Shown here piece after piece: positions 11,490 through 23,363 of a DNA stretch of 64,000 bases. Under the pieces are notes generated by a model. It was not told where the DNA came from, did no database searches, and worked only from the letters and a program-made list of their open reading frames with translations. The position numbers and the translations under genes were made by a program. Each line of letters begins with the position of its first letter. Position 1 is the first letter of the stretch. The DNA comes from Tanypteryx hageni (taxonomy: Eukaryota; Arthropoda; Insecta; Odonata; Petaluridae), in contig CM054116.1 in NCBI GenBank assembly GCA_028673005.1, positions 98,806,207-98,870,206 of the forward strand, written 5' to 3'.

Positions 11490-12815
11490 GTGGGAGCGTA
11501 AGCCTGAGGAGGAAAGGGAATGAGAAGGTTGAGTGTATGAGAGAAAAGGGATGAGAGAGGGTAGGAGGAAAATTGAGGAAGACAAACGGAGAGAGGGAGA
11601 GATAAGAGAGGGAGAGAAGAGAGAGACAATGGAAAAAGAGAAAGAGAGAAAGAGTAAAGAAGAGATATAAATAGGGAAGGGTAAGATTGCGAGGGAGTAG
11701 AGAGAGAAGGAGAAGAGAGGAAGGGGGAGAGAGGGAGAGAAAAGAGTGTGTATTTTTGGCTAGTCAACCTCTTGGATTATTATAAGGAGGGAAAAGAGAG
11801 GGAGAGAGAAAAGAGAGGAAATGTGAAGACAGGAAAGGAAAAGAGAGATAGGGAGAAGAGAGAGAGGGAGGAAAGAGAGGAAAGGAGAAGACGGAAGCAA
11901 AAGAGGTAGGGAGAAAGGAGGGAGGGAGAAGAGATAGAGGGAGGAAAAAGAGAAAAGATGGAGGGTGGAGAAAGGGAAGGGGAGAGGAGAGGAGGGAGGA
12001 GTGAGGTAGTAGGAAGAGAGGAGAGAAAGGGGAGAGAGGAGAGAAGGGAGAGAGAGAGGAGAGAAGGGGGAGAGAGGAGATAAGGGGGAGATGATAGAAG
12101 GGAGAGAGGAGAGAAAGGGGATAGAAGAGGAAAGGGGGGAGAGGAGGAGAGAGGAGAGAAAGGGGAGAGAGGAGAGGAAAAGAATAGAGTAGGAGGGAGA
12201 GGTGAGAAAGTTAGGAGTGAGGAAGGAAGGAGTGAGGAAGGAAGGAGTGAGGAAGAGAGGAGTGAGGAAGAGAGGAGTGAGGAAGAGAGGAGTGAGGAAG
12301 AGAGGATTGAGGAAGGGAGGAGTGAGGAAGAGAGGATTGAGGAAGGGAGGAGTGAGGAAGGGAGGAGTCAGGAAGGGAGGAGTGAGGAAGGGAGGAGTGA
12401 GGAAAGGTGGAGTGAGGAAGGGAGGGGTGACGAAGGGAGGAGTGAGGAAGGGAGGAGCGAGGTAGGAAGGAGTGAGGAAGAGAGGAGTGAGGAAGAGAGG
12501 AGTGAGGAAGAGAGGATTGAGGAAGGGAGGAGTGAGGAAGGGAGGAGTCAGGAAGGGAGGAGTGAGGAAGGGAGGAGTGAGGAAAGGTGGAGTGAGGAAG
12601 GGAGGGGTGACGAAGGGAGGAGTGAGGAAGGGAGGAGCGAGGAAGGGAGGAGTGAGGAAGGGAGGAGTGAGGAAGGGAGGAGTCAGGAAGGGAGGGGTGA
12701 GGAAGGGAGGAGTGAGGAAGAGAGGAGTGAGGAAGGGAGGAGAGGAAAGGAAAGACAGAGAGAAAAGGAGAGAAAGAGAAAATGAGAGAGAAAGGGAGGG
12801 AGGGAAAGAGACCAA
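11490..12815 (+). repeat. Purine (GA-rich) tract, ~1.3 kb
   Basis: The plus strand is almost entirely G and A (repeats of GAGAGAGG, GGAAGAGAG). The interval includes a 15-bp minisatellite at 12209-12745. Long minus-strand frames rich in S, L, P and F are shadows of the low-complexity tract and should not be annotated as protein. At the right edge, AGACAGATGCTTGG followed by TTTTTTATTCC (about 12815-12845) weakly resembles the LINE 3' ends found in other GA tracts. Confidence 0.9.
12209..12745 (+). repeat. 15-bp minisatellite with 180-bp higher-order period
   Basis: The unit is GAGGAAGGGAGGAGT with variants (AGAGG, GGATT, AGTCA, AAAGGTGG). Because 15 is divisible by three, all frames stay open: VRKGG repeats on plus, PPFLT repeats on minus. 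The block 12325-12462 recurs with an exact offset of 180 bases (12 units) at 12505-12642, including private variants (GAGTCAGG, GGAAAGGTGGAG, GGGGTGACG, GGAGCGAGG). This shows a recent segmental duplication within the array. Confidence 0.95.
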
Positions 12816-13218
12816 AGACAGATGCTTGGCGCGAGCTTTTTTATTCCTTCCGTTGTGGCGGAGTCAATTATGATAATGGACTTCCAACGTGGTTATGTTC
12901 AAACCCTTTCCCTCTCTCTCCCTTCCTCTTCCCACACTTCATCTTATCCTGAAAAATAGCGCCTTCCCCTCTATCATATATTTACGCACACACAAAAATA
13001 TATATACGTAAATATACTCACATAAGAAAAGTCAACTCCTGATTTAACTTGGCTGTTTGTTTGTAACAGATACAATGAGGGCGACGATGATGAATCAAGG
13101 TGCTCTTATCATGTAATTAGTATTTGAGGGATTTCTTCACAAAATCAAGTTCAACGGATGTAACCGAGGGTAGTGGTGTATCGGGTGGAAGAAGGTTGGC
13201 TTAGTATGTGTATTTGTC

Positions 13219-13219
13219 T

Positions 13220-13271
<52 letters not shown>

Positions 13272-13285
13272 GTATATATATATAT
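13219..13285. repeat. (AT)n microsatellite
   Basis: A long TA run interrupted by a few G bases (TATGTATATGTATATA). Open frames on both strands across it are dinucleotide artefacts. Confidence 0.95.
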
Positions 13286-13383
13286 GCGCCCGAAAAACCC
13301 CATCATAAGATTTGTCCCCCTGCCAATTATACCTCCATTTCACTTTATGTCCTCCTCAATTATGCTCACTGCTAAACCCTAAC

Positions 13384-13535
13384 CTGCTTTTCCTTTCCCC
13401 TTTCTCTCTAGTCTCTTCTCATCCATTTATCTTTCCTTCTCTCCTCCTACTCCTCTCATTGCCTGAACACTTCCTCCTATTCACGCCCTCCTACTTGTTC
13501 TCCACTCTCTTTCTCTTAGTCCACTCGACTCAAAC
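13384..13535 (+). repeat. Pyrimidine-rich tract
   Basis: The plus strand is mainly C and T (TTTCCTTTCCCCTTTCTCTC and similar). It follows the purine tract at 11490-12815 after about 570 bases. A (GT)n run lies at 13603-13620. Confidence 0.7.
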
Positions 13536-13559
13536 CAAAAATCAATTGTCAGGGAACAG

Positions 13560-15430
13560 CGGTTTTAATTAAGAGCAGGAATTCGCATCGTACAGCGCGC
13601 CTCTGTGTGTGTGTGTGTGTATTCCCCAGAGATGCACGCGGGATAGCTTGAGAGATACCGTTTTCAAGAATTAACAAGAGTGGAATGAAATGGAGGGCAT
13701 GTCGAAGGATGGTCCCACGGGTATTTTGACTCCCTTCTCAGATCGCGGCGACGTTATTAATGGCGCTCGGAGAGCGAGAAAAGACGCAGTTTAGAGTTCG
13801 ATATCATCCTGGCGCATGGGACTGTTAATGGTAAACGAATGAGAAAGGTTATTTTACACAGTGAATCAGTTGGCATTTTTTTAAAGGAATGAAGGATATC
13901 GTTCGGAGATTAAACGGCAAGATGTCGTTGAATTTTATGGCAGATTCGAGAAACGCTGTCTCATGAAACAATAAATAATCAATAATGGATTCAGTAGAGG
14001 ATTATCGAGCACGTCTTAGGACTAATGTATTAAATTAGTATAAGGAAAATAAGTATTTAAATATCAAACAGAGAAAAGAAATAGTTGCCCAAGTATATCT
14101 GTCGAATGATTTTGAATAACCATAGGCGCACCAAGGCTACCAAGCAGTCGTATTCAGTGGTATTCACCGATAGATATCACAACCTTTTTATGGACTTGGG
14201 GGATGTCTGAATAACTACGTAACTTTTCTACTTGATTTTCAAGTAATTATTTTGTCTGATGCTATTCAGTCGGTCATGAAAACAGGGGCGTGGAAATTCC
14301 ATCTTATTTTTGGCCAAATATGATGGAACGAGATGAAAGAAATCAATATCTTTTGCGTTGGTTTCATATCAAAGTGAAGTTTGCGCGGTCGAAATTATTT
14401 TTTAAAGTTTCTAAATCTTAATCGGTATTTCTTTCGATGGCGTGTTTGTCTTGGAGTAACATATCCATTTTATTGTAAATTACAATCGAACAATAAGAGT
14501 AGTACTTAACCTCAACAACCAAAACTGACTAGAACGTGAGAAAGTACGGCTTTGTTTGCAGAACTTCCCTTTCATCTAGCTCCCTCAAAATCTGTTTTAT
14601 GGTTCCGAAAAGAATTAAAAATTTAAGCGAGGAACAGTGGGACACTGTTCTGAGGAGCTAATGAAACGCGCTGTTTGCACATATGTGATGAAGTTTTTTT
14701 TTGGGAGGCACAGTTGCAAAATTCTTCATTGGCCCGCTCGGGAATCTGACGTTAATTAGATTTAGTCGCATTCGTTCAACAATGGGGCAGAATTTCATTA
14801 TTACTTGCGGCAGTGGAAAATCATTAAGGCAACCTCCGGGCTATGGAATGTTTCAGCTACACCGATGAAAAGTACATACAGGTTACCAGGAGCAAAACAT
14901 CTTGTGCTATCCACATGGGATCGTGTAGCACAACTTTCTCGACTAATTACTTCGAAACCGCTAAGAAAGCATCTTCCAAGTTTCATAGAAACACAAGTTC
15001 CTCGATAGCCTATTAAGAGAAAACACAATATGTGAGTCGATATAATGGCGCTGAAAATAAATGGAACGCGATTCTCTTTGTTATAAGTACGAGCTATTGT
15101 CCTCCTTTTTTATCTAGCGAGAGGATATCGAACGATATTAGTTTGGTGTAGTTAGTATAAAACTAGATACAAGATGGTTTCCGTTCTCTAATGAACGTAA
15201 CAACATCATTAAAATAACCAGGTTGTTAGAAGTTGAGTTTCCGGCTAAATTTAGGAAGATTCGACAGGTGTAGTTGAATCACACGGGCTTCTGCAACACA
15301 CATGCACGAGCGCACGTACCCATCTATGCTTATGTGCTCGGGATTGAGTCTATGCAAGGAACACAAACACGCGCGGAACTAATTATAGCGATTTAAAAAA
15401 TGCTGTTTTATAATTAAATATTCCTTTTTT
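13560..15430. other. Unique non-coding block, no gene recognised
   Basis: The composition is balanced, without obvious repeats. Overlapping open frames at about 14801-15028 on both strands are unusual in being non-repetitive, but contain no motif. The block could be regulatory or contain an unrecognised exon. Confidence 0.35.
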
Positions 15431-15436
15431 TTACTT

Positions 15437-15718
15437 TCATCATCATCATAGGTAGTCTGTCCGTAGACAGGTCCGTGATTATTCTTGGTTAAACCTGGTT
15501 CTCCATATATTCCTATTTTCCGCTGTCCTCTTCATATCTTGATACCTCTCTTTCCCTTTCAAATCGTCTATGAGCTGAAACCTTTTCCTACCTCTTTCCC
15601 TTTTCCCATCTAGTTTTCCTTCTAACACATCTTTAATCATACTCTCTCTCCTCAGGTAATGTCCAACCCAGTTAGCCTTCCTCTTTCTGATAGTCTGTAT
15701 AATCATTCGCTTCTCTTA
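15437..15718 (-). pseudogene. RTE-like LINE 3' end (C-terminal fragment)
   Basis: The minus strand encodes the last ~75 residues of the LINE protein found intact at 60.9-62.1 kb, including KRKANWVGHYLRRESMIKDV and DGKRERGRKRFQLIDDLKG. A short 3' UTR follows with the stem-loop CTGTC-TACG-GACAG, and the copy ends in a (TGA)n-type tail (CATCATCATCAT on plus). It is heavily 5'-truncated, as expected from incomplete target-primed reverse transcription. The residue match to the 60.9-kb copy is very high, so the insertion is young. Confidence 0.9.
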
Positions 15719-15719
15719 C

Positions 15720-16258
15720 TTTATATAACGTAAAAATCAAGTTATCTAGGTTGCTCTGAAGAACCCTACGTTAATTTTTTCGAAAAATTAGTCCAGGTCC
15801 TCAGGAAATATCAGAAAAAGGTAACTTTTGCGTAACACCATACGGCGGACAAAATTCCGCATCGTCGCACATTCTGACCGTTATAATCCTTCATAATCCC
15901 TTATAATCATTTTAAAAGCCTCGAATAATAAGTTCTTTACCACTTTTGGAAAACAACTTCTTAAAAAAACTTGGTTCCTTCGTATGTTTGCTCCACAAAC
16001 ATCCGAGCGTGACTGAAGATGTTCCTTTTTTCTCGCGAAGAAAAAGAAGTAATACTTGGTCACCAAACTCAAAAACCAACCATCGAACTCCGATATACGC
16101 GAATCCTCATCTTTTGTGCCCGATATCATTATTTCCTGGATAACTCGGAAAAATAAATGCGGTTCTATTAAGTTCAAATGTCATTGTTTGCTTCATTTCG
16201 TAGAAACAAAGTTCGACCTCCACCCCGACATTTGCCTCGGCACGCTTTGGGTCGATAT
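15720..16258. other. Non-coding spacer
   Basis: Open frames of up to about 98 codons overlap on both strands, but none shows a domain. Several run into the adjacent GA tract. Confidence 0.4.
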
Positions 16259-16260
16259 TC

Positions 16261-17140
16261 AGGAGGGGGAGCGAGAGAAAGGAGGGGGAGAGCGGAGGGG
16301 AGGGAAGGAGGGAGAGGGGAAAGGGGAAAGAGAGAGGGAGGGGGGAGAAGAGGAGACTGAGGTGTACAACGGGAAGAGAGAGAAAGAGGGAAGAGAGAGA
16401 GGGGGAAGGGAGAGAGAGGGGGAAGAAAAAGAGGGGGAAGGGAGAGAGAGAGGATGGGAGAGATAGAGGGGAAGTGAGAGAGAGGGGAAGGGAGAGAGAG
16501 GAGAAGGGTGAGAGAGAGGGTGGAAGGGAGAGATAGATAGATAGATAGATAATCGTCTTTATTCGGGCGAAATTTAGACCAGAAGGTCCATTCTTACAGG
16601 AAGGGAGAGATTGAGAGTGGGAGGAACGGAGAGATTGAGAGAGGAAAGAAGGGAAAAGAGAAAACAGGAAATATATCGAGGGGGCGAGAGTTATTGTTGG
16701 TCGAGAGAGTGGAAGTGAGCGAATGATAAGAGAGAATGAAAAATGAAGGGATAGCGGAGAGGAACACAGGAGAGAAAGGAAGAGAGAGCGAGATAAAGGT
16801 AGAGAAGAGAAGGAGACAAATGAGGAGGGGGAAAGAGCTTTATTTCTTGTACAAGAGGAGACTACGAGAGAGGGAAGAATATGACGGGGAGAGAGAGATA
16901 GAGAGGAGTTGTGGGAGAGAGAGAGAAAGAGCATTAGTGAAGGTGGGTGGGGTTAGTGAGGGTTTAATGGTGTGGGGGGACGAGATAGGGAGAGAGAGAT
17001 TAAGAGGAGGAATGGATAAGTTGAGAAATAGAGAGAGGAGAAGGGAGAGATATAGTATGTTTCGACGTGGGCGGGTTGTGTGAAGATCGAGAGTAGCGGG
17101 AGAAGAGGTAAGGGGTGGTTGGAGGAGGGGGGAGAAGGAA
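16261..17140 (+). repeat. Purine (GA-rich) tract split by a LINE 3' end
   Basis: The interval is almost pure purine on plus, except for 16532-16598, which is the 3' end of a CR1-like LINE on the minus strand. Frames rich in E, R, G, K (plus) or S, L, P (minus) are low-complexity shadows. Confidence 0.9.
16532..16598 (-). mobile_element. CR1-like LINE, extreme 3' end (67 bp)
   Basis: Read on the minus strand, TGTAAGAATGGACCTT through AATTTCGCCCGAATAAAG and GACGATTATC matches 47715-47778 with one difference. It ends in (TATC)n, which appears as GATAGATAGATA on plus. GA tract lies on both sides, so this is a strongly 5'-truncated insertion inside a tract. Confidence 0.9.
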
Positions 17141-17149
17141 AAGGACGCA

Positions 17150-20100
17150 GCAATACTTCTATTGTCACCGTTGGGCTTTTCCGTCCATACGGCCAATTAC
17201 CGCCATATAATCTCTCCGATTGGGCCTAGGTAGCTATGTAGGAGGCGTCGATAGCATCCCGAACCGAGAGAGAGAGAGAGTGAGGCCATGAAATCGATGA
17301 GCACCTTTTGTTAGAGGGTGGGGCAGCGGGAGGTTATCGGGTGGGTGGGGTTTCTGAGGGCGGGAGGTGCGACGCGAGCAAGGGGGAGGGGGGAGCGGAT
17401 GTTTCCTTTCGGAGGAGGAGGCGCGGGGGCAAAGTAGGTTGGGGTGTAAAAAGGTGGTGGAAGGCACACAGACACGCATACACCAAACCCCACTTTCCAC
17501 CCATACTCGGAGGGTGGCAGTCTACATGATTTTCTGCGTGTGTGTCTCCCCCCTCCCACAACTACCTACCCCCACCCACCTCCCCCCCCCATTCCTCCTC
17601 CCCGACCGGATCTCCTTTTGGGTGTGGAGTGGGTCGTCAAGGCGATTGCTGTTATCTCCTCCTTCTTGAGTGTTGAATGTTCAGCCGTGTCGCATGTGTG
17701 CGTGTGTGTGTGTGTGTACGCGCGCGCGAGAGTGTGTTTTGAATGGCTAGCGCTAATCCGCGATGCGATATACTTAGTTTTTAATCACGGCAGCCGCAAC
17801 GGATCGATACGGACATTAATATCAATAGAAGAGTGAGGTGTGTTTGCTCTGTTTTCGAAAAAAAGAAAAAAGAAAATGAGTTTCTGCGAAGTTCTCAGTT
17901 CAGCGAGAATTAATGTATTCCGTTTCTTTTTTTTTGGTATAAGGGATGAGAGGAGTGGGTGCTGGATTCCCCAACCGCCATGCGGGGTTACCTTAGGAGC
18001 TTTTTTCCGCGAACCTTGTTTCACTAATGGCTCTCATTAATGGTTCGCTTACTTCAATAGTGAGTTTAAATTGCCATTAACGCTTGATGTGTATCAGGCA
18101 CACGAAAGGCACTTGAGATGCCTATTTGCTAAAATAGAATGCGGTTAGCCAAATACGCCGGTCCTGTCGGAAAGATACACAGAAATACTTCTATTTCTCT
18201 CCTCCCCCTTTCCATTTTGGTACACGTAACGGCTAAAAATATACTAGCAAAATATTCGATATTATGAATTTATCGCGTGTTATTACGTCGAGGCTTTTAT
18301 TCGAATCAATATCCATTATTCTGACGGAAAAGACTCGGAAATAAACTCAAAGCCCTTCGTTAAAAATCGCTTTAAAACATTCTCCGTCATTCGGGCAAAA
18401 TAAATCGAAAAAAACGAAGCTAAAAGGCAGGTTTATACTCTCTCGGGCCATTAATTCTTACGGGGCAAATTGGTATCGCCAAGAAATTGCTTTTCTCCGC
18501 ATTACCGCGGCCGCAAAATGCGGGACGCCCACGTAACAATCGGCTCCGGCGGCGTTAAATCCATAACACGGAGGCAATCCGCGGGAGCATGTTAATTTGG
18601 AAAGGGGAAAATGCACGGCGTTCCTCCTTGTAAAAAATGGGTAATTTACGGGAGTTTCTTGTGGCAGTTTCTCGGGCCTTATTTTCCTTTCTGAACGTTC
18701 ATCCGCTGCAGCTGCGTCGGATTCACAATGGCAGCGAAAGAAATAGGGTGGGGTGGTGGACGGTGAATGGAAACGCCAGCTCCGGTTGTCTCCTTCCACC
18801 ACCCCCCTCCCACACTCCCCCTCCCCCCCCTCTCTCTCTCTTCCTCTAAACTTCCTCTCTCGCTTATTTTCGAGAAATTCGGCGAGCCAAAGTGAAAACG
18901 TACCTCGTACATCCGCCGCTACTGGCAGGATATTGAAAAAGCCCGTTAAACGTCGAGTAAAAAAGGGGTAAAATCTTAGCGGTAAAAAACCTTAATGGAG
19001 ATTGGCGAAATGCGGGTCTTCATTTTATCCGCGCGGCGATCTCTCGCTCGCAAAAATGTTCGGAATTCAGTTTTTCAGAATGCACAGTTGATGAAATTGT
19101 TCATTATATGCACTAATGAAATAAAGATACCTTGATGATAACCACGGGTTATTTTTGAAATACCTATTTGAAACGTACTAGCATAAAAATCTGTAAAATT
19201 TAATAAAAATTATATCACAAATTACGCAATATAATAGCATTGAAACTTGCTGGAATGTGATGACAAAATATTAAATATCATTATGATACATTACATTTTT
19301 AAAGGGAATGGATTCCTATTTTTAACATCGTATCACAAAGGAGGATCATTTATGTAGCAACTTTTATCTTATTTTTTTATTCCGTTCCTTATTCAAAACT
19401 TTTAACAAGTGACATCAAAGAATTTGGGACTGTGTAATTATAGCGAAGCATTATTGAAAAAAAGTTTACTTTCAAAGCTTAATCGCAGCAAAGAGCGGGC
19501 CTCGCATTTCATTCCCAACCATTCCATATTCGTTCCGAAACGCTTTTTAGCGTTTCCCATCGCATCTATAGCGGAAAGGGAACGCGCCTAACAAAAATGG
19601 CCTCGTCGTAGCACAAAAGGATTAAATTAAACTCGGAATTGATGAGCGATAACGAGCTTTTTATGTATCTCCTCTAATGAATGAAGATTTTATACGGCGG
19701 TTTTCTCCTTTGTTCGTTTTATCCCAACTGTCGAACACAGTCGAATCCATGCGTAATTGACAAATGGAAAATGAAGGGACGGAGAAATAATGCGGCTTAC
19801 TCGTTCTTTCACCCGTCTATTTTTTTTGAGTTTTGGCAACGCGCGGGTTTGATCATTTATCGGAAAAAATAGGGTAGTCCATATCTGCTACGAAAAAACG
19901 TATTTTACGCGCCGGTCGTTCCCGTTAAATCCACTGATTACGACTGATCATCGGTTATACGCCACGAGGGACAGCGAGAGAAAATACCCGTCCCGCACGA
20001 AATAGACGCGGTAACGTTTCTTTTTTTTAATTCGCGAAGATTCGCAGCGATCGTAAGGACCATACTCGACCCATATTGTCTTCGAAATTAATATTCTCCA

Positions 20101-20220
20101 GCACTAGGATGAGTCCTCCGGATTCTTCTTTTTTTCCCCTTTAATTCCATTTTTTAAGCTCGACTCCAAGGTCGTCTTTGTTCGTTAAGAGCCTCGGATA
20201 GATTAAAGGTCACTGCGAAC
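17150..20220. other. Unique, CpG-containing non-coding block
   Basis: No gene was recognised. The block contains a G-rich stretch (17305-17460), a (GT)n/(CG)n run at 17697-17732 (GTGTGTGTGTGTGTACGCGC), a C-rich run at 18785-18830 and CpG-rich unique DNA at 18440-18960. Open frames here overlap on both strands and lack motifs. Candidate regulatory DNA is possible but unproven. Confidence 0.4.
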
Positions 20221-20224
20221 CCTC

Positions 20225-20860
20225 CATTCAATATTTCCCTCTTTCACTGCCAACCCTTTATGACATCGTACCCTCTCTTTCACTCGAACCCATTCTTTCC
20301 ATTTAGGTGCTTTCACTTCCTTTCCTTTCTCTCTTCATTTTCCACTTTCCCTTTCTCTTTCTCTCTCTCCGCGTGCATTTCGGTGCTTTTGCATCACCTT
20401 CCACCTTCTCCCCTCATTCCTCGTTCACTTCATTCTCTTTCCTTCTGTTTTGCACTTTTCATTCGTCTCCCCTTGCTCTTCATACACCTTCCTTATTCTT
20501 TTCAAATCAAACTCTGTTTCTCTTCCCGCCTCTCTCTCTCTGTGTTTCCTTTTTTTGACAATTTAATCCCTCTTTTGTTTTTTTAACTCACCCTCCTGCC
20601 TCTCGCTAGATCTTTACTTTTGGATTTTTCTCTCCGTTCTTCCTTTTCATATCTCCCCTCTCTTTTTCTCCCTCTCTCTCTCTCTTATCCTTCTGCTTCG
20701 TCTCCGTCTTCCTATTCCTCTCTTCTTATTTATTTCCCTGCTGAATCTTTCTCCGCTCCATTTTGCTCTCTTTCTTCATTCCGTTCAACCCTCTTCATCC
20801 CACTTGACCTCCTTCCCATTCACCACTTCCATTCTTCTCCTTATTTCGCTGGATGTATTT
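20225..20860 (+). repeat. Pyrimidine (TC-rich) tract
   Basis: About 640 bases of C/T-rich plus strand (CTTTCCTTTCTCTCTTCATT and similar). The serine/leucine/phenylalanine-rich frames across it are not genes. Confidence 0.85.
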
Positions 20861-20948
20861 GCTTTACCGGTACTCCAGACTTTTTTCTAATCATTCCAAG
20901 TGAAAAAGAGATTGCTTTCTAGTGTCAACAGATGTGAATACATGGACG

Positions 20949-21064
20949 CTGTCTCAACTGCGTTACATTTACACTGGCTCTCGCGACATCAAGGGAGTGT
21001 AGCCTAAACCCCCGTGGTGTCGCGAGAGAGACCTACACTGTGTGGGTCAGTGGTTCTGAGACAG
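20949..21064. repeat. Imperfect foldback (inverted repeat)
   Basis: The left arm starts CTGTCTCA and contains CTCTCGCGACATCAAGGG. The right arm, read in reverse complement, starts CTGTCTCA and contains CTCTCGCGACACCACGGG. Arms are about 47 and 54 bases with internal gaps around a short central loop near 21000. It may be a small foldback transposon or a structured RNA template. The family was not recognised. Confidence 0.75.
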
Positions 21065-21069
21065 ATTCG

Positions 21070-22180
21070 TCAGGCGACAGCTCCATCCGGGTGTTTGGTC
21101 GCCGCGAATCCCCAAAAATGTTCGAGAAGCAAAAAATAACACTCCAGTTTTCTCCACACAGTGCAGGGGGATGACGATGATAAGGAAATTAATAATGAGA
21201 GAGTTTTTTATTTTGTGTTCTTTATAAACACAAGGTTATCACTTTACATTATTTTATTTACAACCTCGTATGTATATCATAACATTCACACAATATGTGG
21301 TGTATAGTTTAAATTTTTAAGTAATAATCACTACTGAGATACAATTTCTTGTTTGTTTTTATTGAATAACAATAATTCGTGTGTTAAAAACGTTTTTGTA
21401 CGTTGATAAGCTACAGAATTTTCTTTATTTTTTTAACAAAACCTTTCAAAAAATTAAAACCTGCAGGACTCTTAAAACCAGAATAAAATCACTTGCCTTA
21501 GCAAAGAGTACTTGCGACCCCCCTAAAATTGGTGCAATCCACCAATTGTGAGTAATAGATAGGATTTTAATTTTTGCAGAGATTTTATCTCTAGATCAAC
21601 AGAGCCGAAGAGTGCATGCACGTAAAGAAAAAAAGGAGTATTTACTTAGCACTTTTTCATGCAGATTGACATGGAGAAGATTATGGACTTTCTAAATTGT
21701 GGAAGATACATAGATGATTTTTATTTCTAATTAAATAGAGAGTTTCGCGTAAGAATTTGATTAAATTTCCGGAATTTTTTATGCCTTCTTCGCAACCGGC
21801 GTACGAAGCGAGCGTATAGAGGAGATTTCGCATCCGTCCGTTACTCTGACCGAAAATTTAATCACGAATCGCAAGCAAAGCATTTGGAAGCTGTTTTTTC
21901 CGATATGAAATAAAATTTTCATTCCTTCCGTTTGTAAAAATGTAGAATGTAACTTCTGACAAACCTTTCACAATAGACATATTTTAGAAGCCTAGCCTAG
22001 CCCAGTTAAATCATTAATTTTAATACATATATTCTGTTTCATATATATATATTCTGTTTCTGCATATATGTCCGAGGTTGGATGTTAATCGGAGTTCTTC
22101 ACGTTATCACGTTACCCTATTCTCCGCAACTTCTTTAATTATTCATATCTCTCGCTTCCATCAGCTGATATTATATATTT
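21070..22180. other. AT-rich non-coding DNA with a possible Helitron-family fragment
   Basis: Around 21793-21845, GTACGAAGCGAGCGTATAG followed by GATTTCGCATCCGTCCGTT resembles the start of the Helitron/DINE-like element at about 3223-3280. Nothing else was recognised. Confidence 0.35.
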
Positions 22181-22182
22181 AT

Positions 22183-22430
22183 ATATCATCATCGTATCAT
22201 AATGTGTATTTTGTCCGTATACAGATCAATGACTATTCATGGTTAAGCCTTGTTCTTCACAAACTCCTATTTTCCGCATTATTCTTCATGTATTGATAGC
22301 TTTCTTTCCGTTTAAATTCATCTATCAGTTGATACCTTTTCTTTCCTCTTTCTTTTTTCCTTCCAATTTTCCTTCAAACACGTCTTTAGTGATGCTATCT
22401 CCCCTGAGGTAATGTCCTAACATTTCCAAA
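22183..22430 (-). pseudogene. RTE-like LINE 3' end, old copy
   Basis: On the minus strand this is a diverged version of the same LINE 3' end as at 15437-15718. The C-terminal coding region (start of TCCTTCAAACACGTCTTTAG on plus) is followed by the 3' UTR and an AT/TGA tail (TATATATCATCATCG on plus). Frame and 3' stem-loop are decayed. It is older than the 15.4-kb copy. Confidence 0.8.
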
Positions 22431-22439
22431 GAAATTTAT

Positions 22440-23360
22440 ATAGGGATATTACAACTTGTGTCTGAATTCCAATTAATGATCAAATTAACTCCAGCGAGCG
22501 TAAAGATTTGGTGTAATCCTACGCGTCATCTTTTGATATTATAATTTCAAAATATATGACTTTCTTTAATTAAAATTAGTTTTATTTATATTGCTAGACC
22601 TTTCATTTGGAGAATTCGTTCCCACACAAAAATTTCTCAATCGGTATGAGGAAATCCTATGCCTTAAGTTCACCCAGAAATACTTAAGAAGGGGTAAGAA
22701 AGGTGTCAATTCAAGAAAATTTCTTCTGCAAATCAGGTGGGCAAGGAAAGCGTGGGAGGTTTCACCGTCATCCCTTCTCCCATCGTTAACCTTCATCATC
22801 GCGCTTCTTTAATTTTTGCCTGGGTATTTGGGGAAGGGAAGAAGGCTTCCGCGACACGATATAGTTAATTCCACCGTGGAATAACCTGCCCGAAAATAAT
22901 GCAAAATTATTTAAATGGGATTCTGCGAGCGACTAAAAATAGGCGGGTCAAGGCTTTCGACGTGACAATCTTAATCTCGAAAAAAAAAAAGTGGGCGATC
23001 TTTATTAAGGAAGGGTTATATTCACTTATAAATACTACCGAGGAGCATGTAAATGCATTTAGTGGGAAAAACGTTCATAAAAGCTTCGTGGAAAGGAGCA
23101 GCGATTTCGTTAAGGGGAGTAAATTTCAGGTGAAAAGAGAGAGGTCTCATGTTCGAAATGTTCTTAGAAGACGGGATCTAGACGAAGGACGAACATGGAA
23201 AGGAGCCGAAAATCAAAAGGCCCACTGAGTAGAGGCCCGCGATATCAATTTACCGTAGTATATTTCAGCTCTATATATTTAAGTTTTCTCGATGTTATGC
23301 TATATTTATTTATCAAATTTCATAGCTAGAACACTGTATTAAAGGATTAATGAGCGTATA
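22440..23360. other. Non-coding DNA
   Basis: No coding similarity or repeat was recognised. An open frame of 109 codons (22899-23228) has no domain and a lysine-rich composition typical of chance frames. Confidence 0.4.
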
Positions 23361-23363
23361 TAC

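Noticed and set aside
11760..12815. 351-codon minus-strand frame of PPFLT repeats and complementary VRKGG frames
   Set aside because: Generated by a 15-bp minisatellite (multiple of three) and GA/TC low complexity. Both strands are open in the same place, and the repeat units drift at all codon positions.
16107..16934. 275-codon minus-strand frame
   Set aside because: Runs through GA tract and through the LINE 3' end at 16532-16598, so it cannot be a real coding unit.
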